Source: Blastomyces gilchristii SLH14081 (lineage: Eukaryota > Ascomycota > Eurotiomycetes > Onygenales > Ajellomycetaceae). From it: 64,000 nucleotides of DNA. Both the position numbers and the translations under genes were made by a program. The stretch is taken from contig NW_003101680.1 in NCBI RefSeq assembly GCF_000003855.2, positions 3,601,753-3,665,752 on the forward strand, given 5' to 3'. Numbering within the stretch: position 1 is the first letter of the stretch; each line of letters starts with the position of its first letter. The notes under the pieces are model-generated. The model ran no database searches, was not told the origin of the DNA, and saw only the letters and a program-made list of their open reading frames with translations. Shown here piece by piece: positions 26,093-36,815 of the stretch.

Positions 26093-26376
26093 AATTGCTA
26101 GGACAACGCCACTGAGCAGGCGCCACTACATATCCATGGATTTTTGATGGGGTGCATGTGATGTCACATTACAGTGTTTTTTGCACGGAAAAGTTGGTTT
26201 TTCTTTAATATATAGAGAGATGTTTTCTTTGTTTCGCGCTTATGCAAATGCAGCTAGTCCAACCCTAACCTTAACTTAAACTTAAAATAAAAGTTAAAAA
26301 GAATTTTGTCCCATCTCAAACCCACAGCTACGTGATTTGCTCAGCATCATTCTCCACCGACCAAACATTCATCTAA
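26093..26376. other. Flank between minisatellite and tRNA-Leu
   Basis: Non-coding; includes an AT-rich stretch and upstream flank of the tRNA-Leu gene. No gene is seen. Confidence 0.6.
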
Positions 26377-26458
26377 GGCAAGATGGCCGAGCGGTCCAAG
26401 GCGCCAGATTAAGGTTCTGGTCTCGAGAGGGGCGTGGGTTCAAATCCCACTCTTGTCA
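26377..26458 (+). tRNA. tRNA-Leu (AAG)
   Basis: Cloverleaf of class II: acceptor GGCAAGA/TCTTGTC (one G-T pair), D arm TGGCCGAGCGG, anticodon stem CCAGA/TCTGG with loop TTAAGGT (anticodon AAG), variable arm TCTCGAGAGGGGC, T arm GTTCAAATC, discriminator A. No intron. The next three genomic bases are CCA, unusual in a eukaryote and probably coincidental since CCA is added after transcription. Confidence 0.93.
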
Positions 26459-26786
26459 CCATTCTTTTTTTATATTTTACCCTTTTTTTTGGTGATGGAC
26501 GGACGCGTGAGTAATAATAGGCCACAAGAGGAATTATTTTGGGGTACGGAGTACATTTTGCGGTCTTGGCCGTTCGTACCCCGCGAGGAACGATGACGTC
26601 AACGGGATTGTCGTCCTCACAGCAACCTTCAGAGTTGGCTTCGCCTATGTCATTTTCATATATAACGACTGATTTGAGCTTGGGTTTCCTCACCTATCTA
26701 CGGCAGGCTGAGCCACAGTAGGAGTTGGCGTAGCTAACTTTGTGGAAAGATTGAAACCACTCTGCAATAACCCTTGTTCAATAATC
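26459..26786. other. Intergenic, promoter side of SDR gene
   Basis: Upstream region of the SDR gene. Carries one perfect TACGGAGTA motif at 26545-26553 within GTACGGAGTACAT. Confidence 0.6.
26465..26471 (+). terminator. Pol III T7 terminator of tRNA-Leu
   Basis: Seven thymines starting seven bases past the discriminator. Confidence 0.9.
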
Positions 26787-27838
26787 ATGTCAGCTGGGGG
26801 GTCAAGGCCATTGGAGGGGAAGTTTGCAATCATCACAGGGGGTTCAAGGGGTAAATACTTCCTAATTATACTTTATATTAGTCGCCGTGACGAATGCCGT
26901 CCCCCTTCCCACTAGTTCAACAACTATGTACACCAAGAAAGCACGCGCGCATACAAGAACCAGATACTAACAGATTTTCTCAAAAAGGCATTGGAGCAGC
27001 CACTGCCCATAACTTGGCATCGAAAGGCTGCTCACTTCTTCTCAACTATACCTCCACTTCCTCAACGGAGCGGACACTCCAGCTCTGTGAAGAGTTGACC
27101 AAAGCCCACTCCATCCGCTGCATAAGTGTCCAGGCAGACCTCAGCGAGCCCACCGCAGCAGTCCAGAAAATTCTTGCCAGTGCCCAAAACCACTTCACCA
27201 ATTCATTCACCAACAGCTTAACCATCGACATCCTAATCAACAATGCCGGCATCGGGGGCGATATCCGCCTCAACGACCCCGTTCGCGGGCCTATCAGTGC
27301 GGAATTCTTCCACCACATGTACACCGTCAATGTCCTGGCTCCCCTGCTCCTCACGCAAGCCGTGGCCCCTTACCTACCACAGGACCGATCGGGGCGAATT
27401 GTGAACCTCTCAAGCGTTAGTGCAAGCTTGGGCTTTGAAGGGCAGAGTGTCTACGGAGGGACCAAGGCGGCGATGGAAGCCATGACGCGGACGTGGGCGC
27501 GTGAACTTGGCGACCGCGCGACTGTCAATGCCATCAACCCGGGGCCGGTTATTGGGGATATGTACTGGGAGGCAGGGGAGGACTTTTGGAAGACGATGCA
27601 GGGCTGGCAGGACAACACGCCTGGCAGCAAGCTTGTGGTGGATGATGGGCTTGCGGGGACGGGTGCGGAGAGATTGAGTGAGGAGATTCAGAGGATCGTG
27701 TGGGAGAAGATGGGAGGGAGGAGGCCGGCTTTTACGGATGAGATTGCTGGCGTGGTGGGCATGCTGTGCACGAAGGATGGGCAGTGGTGTACCGGGAGCG
27801 TGGTATGTGCTAATGGAGGGTTGAGGATGAGTATGTGA
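26787..27838 (+). CDS. Short-chain dehydrogenase/reductase (FabG-like)
   Basis: Two exons, 26787-26850 and 26988-27838, 304 residues. NAD(P)-dependent oxidoreductase of the classical SDR fold. Visible: cofactor motif TGGSRGIG, rebuilt exactly across the intron; NNAG motif (LINNAGIGG); catalytic Ser in VNLSSVSA; catalytic YxxxK in SVYGGTKAA; and the PG motif (INPGPVIGD). It resembles 3-oxoacyl-ACP reductase-like and versicolorin-reductase-like fungal SDRs; the substrate cannot be told. There are no other biosynthetic genes beside it, so a cluster role is not supported. Confidence 0.9.
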
Positions 27839-28674
27839 TGCGCTGGATAAAGGGTATCTTTGTAAGAAAGGGTCATAGATCTATCTAACCCTGTTGAAGC
27901 ATGGTTGAAGAAACATGGGTTAATCGAAAGGTATATGATATTGTAGGGAGCGAGTATGCATGGTTTTACATCCAGTCCTTGAATAAGTCCATATCTCGAA
28001 TAGTTTCTCAGCTGTACGGCTTTCGCCAATATTTTGTTTGTCTAGGACAACGTATAGACGCGGCGTCCATCAAGGGAGTCGACTCCGTGAAGGCTATTGT
28101 ACAGTATATATCGCTTGTAGATCTAGAATTTGGAATTTGAACCTTCGAAACGTTAACATAACATGCGATAATTCTTAAGTGGGATCCTCACTAACTTAAC
28201 TAAGAAAGGCCATATTATTTCCTAATAATTTCCTACTGTTTCGTTTGTCAACTATCGTGCCTCAAAATGACGCAGGTATTATCTCGCGCAGCGCGAAGGC
28301 ACCAAGATAATTTCCCCCAAGGGAACAATTTGATGGGATGGGAGTAACCAGCAGTGAAGCTTGAAAGATGTACTCCGTACAGTAACTTCCAATGGAAGAG
28401 GGATTGATGTAACACAGCTTCATAGTTATTGGGCAGAGACCTGCGCCTTGTGCTTTGTATAAATATAGGAGAAATAATGTCGCTGCCTAGTTTCAACCAA
28501 CGGGCGCGGGATGAAATAAATCGTTTAAAATAGCCCTTGGGGCCCTCTTTATCGCATCTTGATAGATTATTTATCCCATCCATCTTTGTATGTAGTTTAA
28601 AACTCCTCTTCTAGACATAACTATATAAGAGCACCAAACTCCGCCCGCGTGAGCTTGAATGAAGGCATTATTGT
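27839..28674. other. Intergenic 0.8 kb
   Basis: No gene is seen. A TACTCCGTA motif lies at 28371-28379, inverted relative to the copy at 26545. Confidence 0.55.
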
Positions 28675-30639
28675 ATGCTGCAGCTCAATATGTCCTCGAT
28701 TCCCAGCATCCCGGATGACGCCCCGCCTCCATATACCCCCATTGACCCGCTTCCCCCGGCTTCGAGCAGCGAGTCTGTCATAGAGGCAAACGCCGCCACA
28801 GAGGAAGCTCATGTTGACAATGATGATACCCCAGTACCGACTTACGAGAGTCTTGCCTCTGTTCCAAACTTCATCTCTGCAGTTCCATACTTCAGGGAGC
28901 GACCGCCACCGGTTCCGCAACATGCAGAGCCACAGGAGCTTCTCCAACACACCCTAACAATCTATCCCCGAAGCCAACCAAAAGACTACCATCGTTTCCC
29001 AAAGTGTCTGCGGCCTCGCTCTATTGAAATTACCCAGCATGACTGGGACACATTCCTTAATTACTTATTCCCGCCGCATTTAGCTCCTGCCGCCAGTCAG
29101 GCTCATTTACCCCGTAAGCTCCGCGCCGCAATTCAGCGAGACCGTAAGGACTGTGCCCAGGAAGGGGATGCCGAGCGTCAAGCCAGGATAGAAGCAGTCT
29201 GCGCTGAGTGGAACAGATCTTTCTTTTTCCCCAGATCGACTGAAATCCTTTTTACCTATGTATCATCCTCAGGCCCCCCGCCGTCAACTCATCTCTGCCC
29301 AAAGTGCTATCCTTCTGCCGTGAGGTCATTGCCTGTACGGAGCGGGCCTTCCGGCAGTGGACCCCACCTTTCCCGCTCTGCAACGACCCCTTCGTGCTCA
29401 AGACAGCGTTCAATCCCCCATAGGCCCGTCGGGGGCAATCCAGGAAATAACTCAGCGCTTGCGCCAGAAGTCAGCACTGTGACTGCGCAGCGATCAACCA
29501 CGATTCCATTCCCGGATGAGAACTGCAATTCCGGAAGGGCGGAAGGCTGGACATATGATCAGAAATTTGCGCCAGCACATGGAATAGCGAACACCGCCAA
29601 TGCTCTTGTGAATTGGGCGTCGCAATTTAGCGCACGTGCTGAACAGTATGGCCAATGGGTCAGCGAGCAGGCCGCTGCACATGGGAAGCTGCTCGAGGAA
29701 CGTAGCCACCAGTACGGCCGGATGATTGAAGAGCAGGCCAAGGCTCGAGGAGAATATATTGAGCAGCAAGCCAAGTACTTTGCAGGCATGGGAAAGGGGC
29801 GCGGACAGGGCGGAGGAAGAGGATGGGGAAAGGGGTGTCCCGGAGCCCACTGGGGTCACATGGGCCATCATGGGAATCGCTTCAGCTGGGGGAGTCCATG
29901 GGGCGGCCATGGCTCTTGCCATAGCCCAGCGGCTGCGGGTGCTCCCGCTATCGCGCACCCGTGGGGAGGATGGGAGGGCCACAGACGAAACAGGTCAGCG
30001 GGATGTCGCCAACGGAGTGCATCCGTTTCGTCGACATCATCATCGTCCTCATCGTCCTCATCGTCCTCATCCTCGTCTGCATCCTCATCGTCGTCGTCTG
30101 ATTCAGATGCCTCCTTCCTCTCTTCTCTATCCTCATACTCGCAGCGGCACGCTGAAGGCCTCGAAGACTTAAAGGAGAAGATCCGTAGCGTTCGGTGGGA
30201 ACACGAGCGGTGTCAGGCCCGTTCACGCATGGACATCCAACATTCAAATATCGATTACCTGAAGCAGGAACTCCGCATCCTGAGGACGTCGCACAAGCAG
30301 TTTCGTTCCACGAAAAGAGCGAATCGCGGCACTGGCACCCATTTATTTTCTCGCGGTACTGCAAGTAACTCGGGCAGCAACGTAAAAGGCTGTAGCACTA
30401 CCGCTGCCACCAGTGATCTAAGCTCTAAGGAGGCGCAACGGGCTTTCAAGAAAGACATACAGAATACCAAGAAGGAGTTTCGCACGTTGGTAGCGGGGAT
30501 TAAGCAGGAGAAGAAAGAGCTACGGCGCGATAGGCAGCAGAGGAAAAAGGAGGCTAAGCGCCAAAAGAGGGAGAGAAAGAAGCAGGAGAAGAGGAGGAAT
30601 AAAGGCAAATATAAAGGCATGGCTTCTGGCGGGCGCTGA
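28675..30639 (+). CDS. Fungal protein with PPxY motif, unknown function
   Basis: Single open frame of 654 codons; the second Met at 28690 is an equally good start. Visible features: a PPPY motif at residues 17-20 and a PTY sequence near 55-57; a conserved-looking globular part at ~90-200 (ITQHDWDTFLNYLFPPHL, then a charged helix with EGDAERQARIEAVCAEWN); a CPKC pair near 222; helical repeats rich in Gln/Ala (~310-370); a Gly/His/Trp-rich stretch (~370-425); a long serine run (~440-475); and a strongly basic coiled-coil C-terminus (RRDRQQRKKEAKRQKRERKK). I do not recognise a characterised family. PPxY is the ligand of WW domains, so ubiquitin-ligase regulation is a reasonable inference. An undetected intron in the Ser/Pro-rich middle is possible. 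Confidence 0.75.
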   Translation: MLQLNMSSIPSIPDDAPPPYTPIDPLPPASSSESVIEANAATEEAHVDNDDTPVPTYESLASVPNFISAVPYFRERPPPVPQHAEPQELLQHTLTIYPRSQPKDYHRFPKCLRPRSIEITQHDWDTFLNYLFPPHLAPAASQAHLPRKLRAAIQRDRKDCAQEGDAERQARIEAVCAEWNRSFFFPRSTEILFTYVSSSGPPPSTHLCPKCYPSAVRSLPVRSGPSGSGPHLSRSATTPSCSRQRSIPHRPVGGNPGNNSALAPEVSTVTAQRSTTIPFPDENCNSGRAEGWTYDQKFAPAHGIANTANALVNWASQFSARAEQYGQWVSEQAAAHGKLLEERSHQYGRMIEEQAKARGEYIEQQAKYFAGMGKGRGQGGGRGWGKGCPGAHWGHMGHHGNRFSWGSPWGGHGSCHSPAAAGAPAIAHPWGGWEGHRRNRSAGCRQRSASVSSTSSSSSSSSSSSSSSASSSSSSDSDASFLSSLSSYSQRHAEGLEDLKEKIRSVRWEHERCQARSRMDIQHSNIDYLKQELRILRTSHKQFRSTKRANRGTGTHLFSRGTASNSGSNVKGCSTTAATSDLSSKEAQRAFKKDIQNTKKEFRTLVAGIKQEKKELRRDRQQRKKEAKRQKRERKKQEKRRNKGKYKGMASGGR

Positions 30640-31231
30640 GGTCGAGTCGATTTATGTCTCTTTTTATGTCTATATTTACGACCATGCTTTCTTTTTCTTC
30701 ACCCCCCGTTTGCTTATATTTGCTTATCTCCTTATTTAATTTCTCCTTTGGATCATTTTTTTTTAAATTACATACCATCTTATGGAAGTCGGAAGAATGT
30801 CAATGTAATGGCGAAGGGGGGCAGCGTTGAACAAACCAAATTCATATATCATTGTGCAAAATTTTTGACTCTTTGACCTATATCACCCACAGCCCAAAAT
30901 CAAGCTCCCTTCTCTTGCATGATAGTCTGGCTAACTATCATCCATATCCTCATAATGAATTTCACAATCGCCTAAACCGTAACAAGAGATTATGGACTGT
31001 TGTAAGCATGGCCCTGAAAAACAAGTAACTTGGTCGGTTTATCCGAGAAAGGTGTAGACTTTCGGACAGAACTGACGATAACTTCGTACAATCGCCGTCT
31101 ATATGGGCATATATATCGAAACAAATATTTCGCAAGTTTTCTTCCTCCAGGTGCTTCGTAGATGGTCAATACCAGTCCCAGGTAGGATGTAACCATTACA
31201 TCCATCAGGCATCCGCCAGATCCAACACACC
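30640..31231. other. Convergent 3' intergenic
   Basis: Between the ends of the PPxY-protein gene and NAA10. AT-rich UTR-like sequence; nothing else is seen. Confidence 0.6.
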
Positions 31232-32083
31232 TCATCGCACGCTCTCATTCCGTTCCACAAGATCACCCACCCCGAGCGCTCTTCCAACCTTAACCCGGAA
31301 AACCTTCTCTTTCTCTTTCTCATCCTTCTCTCCAGGCTGCTTCCCCATCTCGCCAACCTCTTCGCCTTCATCAGCATGTGTATCAGCATCATTATCCGCG
31401 GCAGCAGATTCTGTCTTGGTACTTTGTTTCTGTTCTCTATTAGTATTGCCAACACGGTCCTCTTTAACCCAAAACGGCCGCAGGTCCATCCTCATGGCGT
31501 ACGCATCTTCGCCGTCGGCGTAGTATTTTGACTCGATCTTCTCGACTTCGAAACCTAGCGTGTCGCGGTAGAGGTGGAGGGCGGCGTTGTTGGAGACGCG
31601 CACGTGTAGGGAGACATATTCGGCGCGGTGTGATTCGGCCATTGCGCGTTCTGTACATTGATTTTTTTTAAGAAAATGTATTATGTTAGTTGAGTTAACT
31701 TAAGTACGGATTGACCATCGGCCGAGAAAAGGAGAAAACGAAATCTACATACGGCTCATTTTCATCAATCGCTCTGCAATCCCTAACCGTCTGTGCGTTC
31801 TCATGACACTCAGACTGGTTATGTGGCCGTGGGCAATCCCATCTGTTGGCTCCTCTTCCATCTTCGCGAGCACGTATCCTACTACCTTTGGATACTCATT
31901 TTTCAAGCTGTTATGTTTGGGTCGCACGACAGCGACAAAGCTCAACTGTGGCCACGAAAGGGCGTGGTATAGATAATATTTCAGGAAGTAGTTTTCCGGG
32001 AGGTTTGTGATGTTGCAGGTCTGGATCGAGGGGAGAAGCGAGATATAGGAGGGGTATGACGAGAGCGGGATGATGTCAACCAT
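31232..32083 (-). CDS. naa10: N-terminal acetyltransferase A catalytic subunit (NAA10/ARD1)
   Basis: Two exons: complement 31753-32083 and 31232-31650; 249 residues. NAA10 with NAA15 acetylates Ala/Ser/Thr/Gly N-termini of nascent chains on ribosomes (family knowledge). GNAT fold visible: [20 protein letters not shown] near the start, acetyl-CoA binding loop [13 protein letters not shown] just before the intron, and [20 protein letters not shown] after it, then [15 protein letters not shown]. The C-terminal ~75 residues are an acidic/Lys-rich disordered tail, as in other ARD1 proteins. The intron splits the CoA-loop helix and the junction codon gives Gln ([16 protein letters not shown]), matching the family. 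Confidence 0.95.
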
Positions 32084-32610
32084 TTTATATTTTATTTTTA
32101 TTTTTCTGACTTCCTTCCTTTATGTCTCCAAGGTGTTCAGATGGCTGGCGAAGGTGGTTTGACCTGGTCTGTTCCAATTGCGTCGTGTAGAAGTGCAGGT
32201 GATAGTCGGTGGTAAGGTAATGCGGATGGTGAGATGTTGGTGGAAGTAAATACTGCAAACCACGTGAAAATTTTAATAATGTCGTTCACACTGAATATTA
32301 AACCACGCAGCAGCTATGAATAGCCGATTATCTACTCTGTACGTATCGCAACAATTAATCCTAGATGATAAGGTAATGTTTTGGTTTTCTCTCTTGTTTT
32401 GATACTATTCTATAATATTAGGTGAGTATGGTATCTTGCATTAAGTTTTCAGTACTGCAAACAAATAATTCAAAAAAGGCTCCCACATAACTCCTTTACC
32501 TAGGACCGGCCGTGATAAATTAAACCTTGCCAAAGAAGAGGTATCCAACGTGGCGAAACATTCGCTACAAAAAGACAAAAGGAAAAGAAAAAAAACCATA
32601 ACACCAGTCA
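32084..32610. other. Intergenic, NAA10 promoter side
   Basis: Upstream of NAA10 and downstream of the PLC-like gene. A CACGTG E-box lies near 32262. No gene is seen. Confidence 0.55.
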
Positions 32611-34084
32611 TCATAGCATAGCCGTCACCATCATTGCTACCACCAGATATACAGGCCACACTTGATTCGAAAGTTGGGAGAATAGCTTGCTCGGTGACGC
32701 AGATTTCAATCGACCGCAGCATTTCCCATTGTAGGTCACGTTATTCAGTATTGCCGCGGCTTGGAATACAGAGCCGTTCACAGGGCCCATATTGTAGTGA
32801 TCCACTAGGATGAAGTTCGGTGGTCGCTCCCATTTATCTGTTCTCAAGTCAGCTTCCGCGTTCGAATTTGTGAAATCGTTATGATAAATGGACACCAATA
32901 CGTACCCGCACAATCGATGCCGGCCTTGCCAACACTTCCAAATCCCTCCACCGCATTCGTCTCATTCAACAGAACAGTATTGGGGACAAGCAGAGATTGA
33001 CCAGCAAAACTGAGCATTGTGTTCAAATTGTGGCTTGCTAGGTACAGTCTATCTTTTGCAGCCGCCTCACTCAAACCCGGGGGCCTTTGAATATCGCAGG
33101 GGAACGATAGGTCGGTGGGCGAAAATGGTGTCTCCCACATTTGGCTAAATTGATCAAGAATATACGGAACCTCGGTTTGATTGGCTTCGTAGTTGAGGAA
33201 GACGACTACTCTTTTCCCAGTGAGGATAAAGTGGGACAAGGTTGGCCAGTCATCTAAAGCCATTGGTATTTTCGGTGGCGTATAAACATAGTCAAGCAGA
33301 CCGGACTTTTTCAGAGGAGCAATGAACTCCGTAGCAGCGGCGAAGTTGCCATTTCCTAGAAGGATCGTAAGAACGTCGTACGGGTTTTCTCTGAGCCATT
33401 CCGTCACGTTAACGAAGTAATCGTCTAGAGTTCCGACGTCCAGGAGATCACAGGACGAGTGGCATAGACGGAAAGTGCCGTCAACAAGATGTGTTTGGAA
33501 TTGAACTGTGGTGAGGGAAATAAGTTTTAGCAATAGCCAAAATAATACTTTTATTAGATGAATATGCCAACTCAGTGAGAACTCACGCCCCCGAACTCCA
33601 TCGTTCAATTGAATAGTCACTGGTAAATTTTGGTTGCTGGCAATATTCCCTTGACGGACGAAGGGGCTGTTATGGGCAGCTACATTTGTAATATTGCTGT
33701 ATTTCCGCTCGCAGAACTCCGAATAGCCATTGCATGGACGAGTATTTGTGGGCTGAGCTGACACTTAGTAGCTGTTCTAGCATTTCCGACAAGGGTCGTT
33801 TCGTTGGCCGCTAGGGTACTGACCACTCCGTTGCTGCCCACAAGAAGAGTATAAAAACCTGAAGTGGTTGTATTGGGTAGACCGTCGGCAGTTTCTGTCT
33901 CGACCGCTCCCGATCCTGTTAGCGTTACTGTTGATGAATGACTTTCGCTCGGAAGACCATCCCTTGGAGATAGAGACGGTAGAGTGCTGATGCCTGTGAT
34001 TTCCGTAGCTTGCTGTGCCAGCGCTATTGAGGCAAAAGCACCCAGCAAGCGGAGAAGCGCAGCAAGGTCTATTCGAAAGGTCAT
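32611..34084 (-). CDS. PLC-like phosphodiesterase, secreted/GPI-type
   Basis: Exons (complement): 33757ish-34084 (internal junction unresolved), 33587 upward, 32906-33505, 32611-32837. The N-terminus MTFRIDLAALLRLLGAFASIALAQ is a signal peptide. The core is a PI-PLC X-like TIM barrel: NITNVAAHNSPFV (first catalytic His position), VQLNDGVRGLQFQTHLVDG across a clear GTGAGT intron, NPYDVLTILLGN, GKRVVVFLNYEANQ, then DKWERPPNFILVDHYNMG across the last intron. The C-terminus is hydrophobic after SASPSKLF, a likely GPI signal. The first ~107 residues are Ser/Thr-rich. The frame shifts by one near 33765; a 62-nt intron (33758-33819) with a TACTAAG branch-like site would restore frame but has a weak GTACCC donor. 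Enzymatic activity is inferred from fold only. Confidence 0.8.
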
Positions 34085-35416
34085 CTTTCAAGCCACGCTG
34101 AAACTGTAATTCAAGTAGAAATAGACAAAGCTGCTTTCCACAGAAAGCGCTGGTAACAGGCGATGGAATATCACTTTTAACAACCAGCCCAATGGAGCAA
34201 TATAATCTTAATGCCACTAAGTTTTAAGAAATCGAGAAGGCGGGAACGGGAACCCGTTGAAAATGAAATTCTAGCCTTCTCTGGTGGCGAAAGAAATATG
34301 GAGACAACATAGAAGATCGTCTACTTATCTGTTAGCTACCTACATAGCAAGAGCTGCAGGATCCCTGGAGAATAATAATAATAGTCACCTAACAGGGCGG
34401 GCCATGGAGAGACGGTGGAGACCGTTGATGGAGTCCATATCAGCAACTTCATTATCCCTCTCCCTCTCCCTCTCTCTAAGCAACAAAAGGTATAAGGGTT
34501 GCTTCACTGTAATGGTGGAAATATCAATTTGTAAACTCACCAGGAGGCTTGTGGAAACATTTTAGAAACTAGCTATTGAATAAATAAATACTCACCGCCT
34601 CACGTCACATAGAAGTTGTAAGGTTTTGGCCAGGGGAAGAAGTTGGAACTTCAGATGACGTTAGGCTGGGGCTTAGTTAGGTAACTAACTAGTTATTGCC
34701 CGATCCGGCAATCTAGCCCTAAGTTCTAACGCTCCAAACCAACTTGTTACTTCGAGTTACTTGCAACACCCCCCCTACTATCTACTATCTACTATCTACT
34801 ATCTATCATTGTCCCTCCCGCTGTCCATTACTGGCCAACTGCGCTAGAACTGCCCATCCGCCAGGGTTTGTTTTCATATCCGTCTGCCTTAGAGTATGGC
34901 TACGCGCGTTCAAACTCCACGGCAAGGTAGCCGAACGTCTATCTGCGCTCCACGGACCACCGGAGCGGTAGTTATCGAGTAGGAATCATAATGCTTGGTT
35001 CTCTGCCAGCCATGGTAGAAACCCAGCGTCGCTTGGTTGATCTCGCCACTAGACCTGGTTCATGGTCGAATTTCTCTCGGAAACACTTTAATAGAGGTTC
35101 CACTTGAACCCGTGGCCGGGGCGAAACCAGTTTTGTCACTACATAATCATTGACTTTCTTATGACCTTTGTTAAGCTTGGTAAAGCTTGTCTGTCTTCTT
35201 TCCTACTTCAAGGATGACACGGATGCATACGGCATACGTTCATTATATATGATTTTCTTTTTATTTTCCTACTCAGATATATATTCCTTTTATTTTCTTC
35301 CCTAGCCAGGTTTAAGCTACTTGGGTTGTGAATCGCTCCCAGGACGAGCTCACAACTGATATATCATTTTTGGTTGAAGCCCGGACGGTAAGCCCGGACA
35401 GTGATCCATTTCAGAA
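34085..35416. other. Divergent intergenic 1.3 kb
   Basis: Shared upstream region of the PLC-like gene (-) and SUR7-like gene (+). Contains a (CCCTCT)n tract at ~34451-34474 and a (CTACTAT)n tract at ~34777-34803. No gene is seen. Confidence 0.6.
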
Positions 35417-36464
35417 ATGAGATTTCTGAGTCCCCTTCGTCGAAGGAAAGCCGAAAAGGACCAGCTTTCTCATGATGTTTCGTCCCCTAAGAGCACGATC
35501 GATGCCGAGCACAGTCGAGGTCGCTCCGCCGTGATGATGCACCGTGCTCTGTACTCGTTAATATATATCATTGCGTTAATATTCATTATCCTCGTCCTTA
35601 TTGGAAGCACAAGCGATAGACCCGTCATCCGGCAGACATTTTTTTTGAAACTCGACGTATCCAATGTTATCCCTAGTTCCGTACCGCATGCTGCCCTCAT
35701 TAACACCATCGCCAGAACAATCGGACTTCATGATTTTTACCAAGTTGGCTTGTGGAATTTCTGCGAGGGTTATAATGGAAGCGGCATTACCTCCTGCTCG
35801 AGGCCGAAGCCGTTATATTACTTCAATCCCGTGGAGATCATAAAGAGCGAATTACTTGCTGGAGCAACAAGTTCGTTATTTTTTCCACCCGTTTACCCGC
35901 ACTATGTTGAATACTAAGGAATCTAATCGAAATCGCAATCTAGTTGCTTTACCCGGCGAGATTGACCAAGCCTTGAGAATCGTCCGCACCGCCTCCCACT
36001 GGATGTTCGGTTTATTCATCACCTCCACGGCCCTGATCGTCCTGTGCATATTTCTTACGCCCCTTTCCGTACCATCGACTCTCACTCCTTACACATCCAA
36101 ACACAGAGCGGTCTCCAAACGGATCTTCATCCCTCTGGTGATTCTTACGTCCCTCACATTCTTCACAACGGTAGTTGCGGCTGTCATCGCGACAGCTATG
36201 TTCACCATTCTCAAAATCGTCTTTGCGAGAAAAGCAGCCGAATTCAATATCGAATCAGAACTGGGTGTTCCGATGATGGTGTTTATGTGGCTTGCAGTCG
36301 GTTTTGTCCTGCTTGGGTTTTTCTTACATATCCGTAGCATCTTGGCGCGGTGCTGCTGTTGCTGTTGCCGTCGTGGCCGGTCTCGTGGAAGGAAAAATGT
36401 TGGAAATGTGGCTGGTATGACCGAGATATATGGGGGCGTGGGAGAAATGCACCGGCCTTCCTAG
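35417..36464 (+). CDS. SUR7/PalI-family tetraspan membrane protein
   Basis: Two exons, 35417-35870 and 35944-36464; 324 residues. Claudin-like four-helix plasma-membrane protein. SUR7 relatives mark eisosome/MCC domains, PalI relatives help ambient-pH sensing (family knowledge). Visible: basic cytosolic N-terminus, TM1 (LYSLIYIIALIFIILVLIGS), an extracellular loop with the family WxxC signature (GLWNFCEGY) and more cysteines, the splice junction restoring AGATIALPGEIDQAL, then TM2 (HWMFGLFITSTALIVLCIFL), TM3 (LVILTSLTFFTTVVAAVIAT) and TM4 (MVFMWLAVGFVLLGFFL), followed by CCCCCCRRGRSRGRK, likely palmitoylated. Which subfamily it belongs to is not decided. Confidence 0.85.
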
Positions 36465-36815
36465 GGGGGTCGGGTCAGAATGGATGCGTAATGGCCGAGG
36501 GAATATTTTTTTTCTATATATAATATTTTGGGCAGTTTATGTTTGAGACTCATAAGGCAGTAGTAGAATCTTAAAGGGGAGACCGAGAGTTTGGGCAAGG
36601 CTATGCAAGCCATTCCCTGGAAGTAGGAACTTAATGGCTTGAACACAAAGGTTTACAGGTAGCGAACGGTTTCAGGTTAGTTCCCCCTAGAGAAGCTAGA
36701 TCTGCGATGGGATTACAAGCCCATTGATAAGTTTAACCTATTTCTAAATATGGTTTTGAGACCGATTATTATGTTCACCTCGTATGATTCTGCTCGTTCC
36801 AAACCTTCGCGAAAT
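36465..36815. other. Convergent 3' intergenic
   Basis: Between the SUR7-like gene and the second SDR. Nothing is seen beyond UTR-like sequence. Confidence 0.6.

Noticed and set aside
24888..26094. Several Pro/Tyr/Thr-rich or Gly/Val-rich ORFs (85-155 codons)
   Set aside because: They are open in several frames because the minisatellite lacks stops; no real protein signature.
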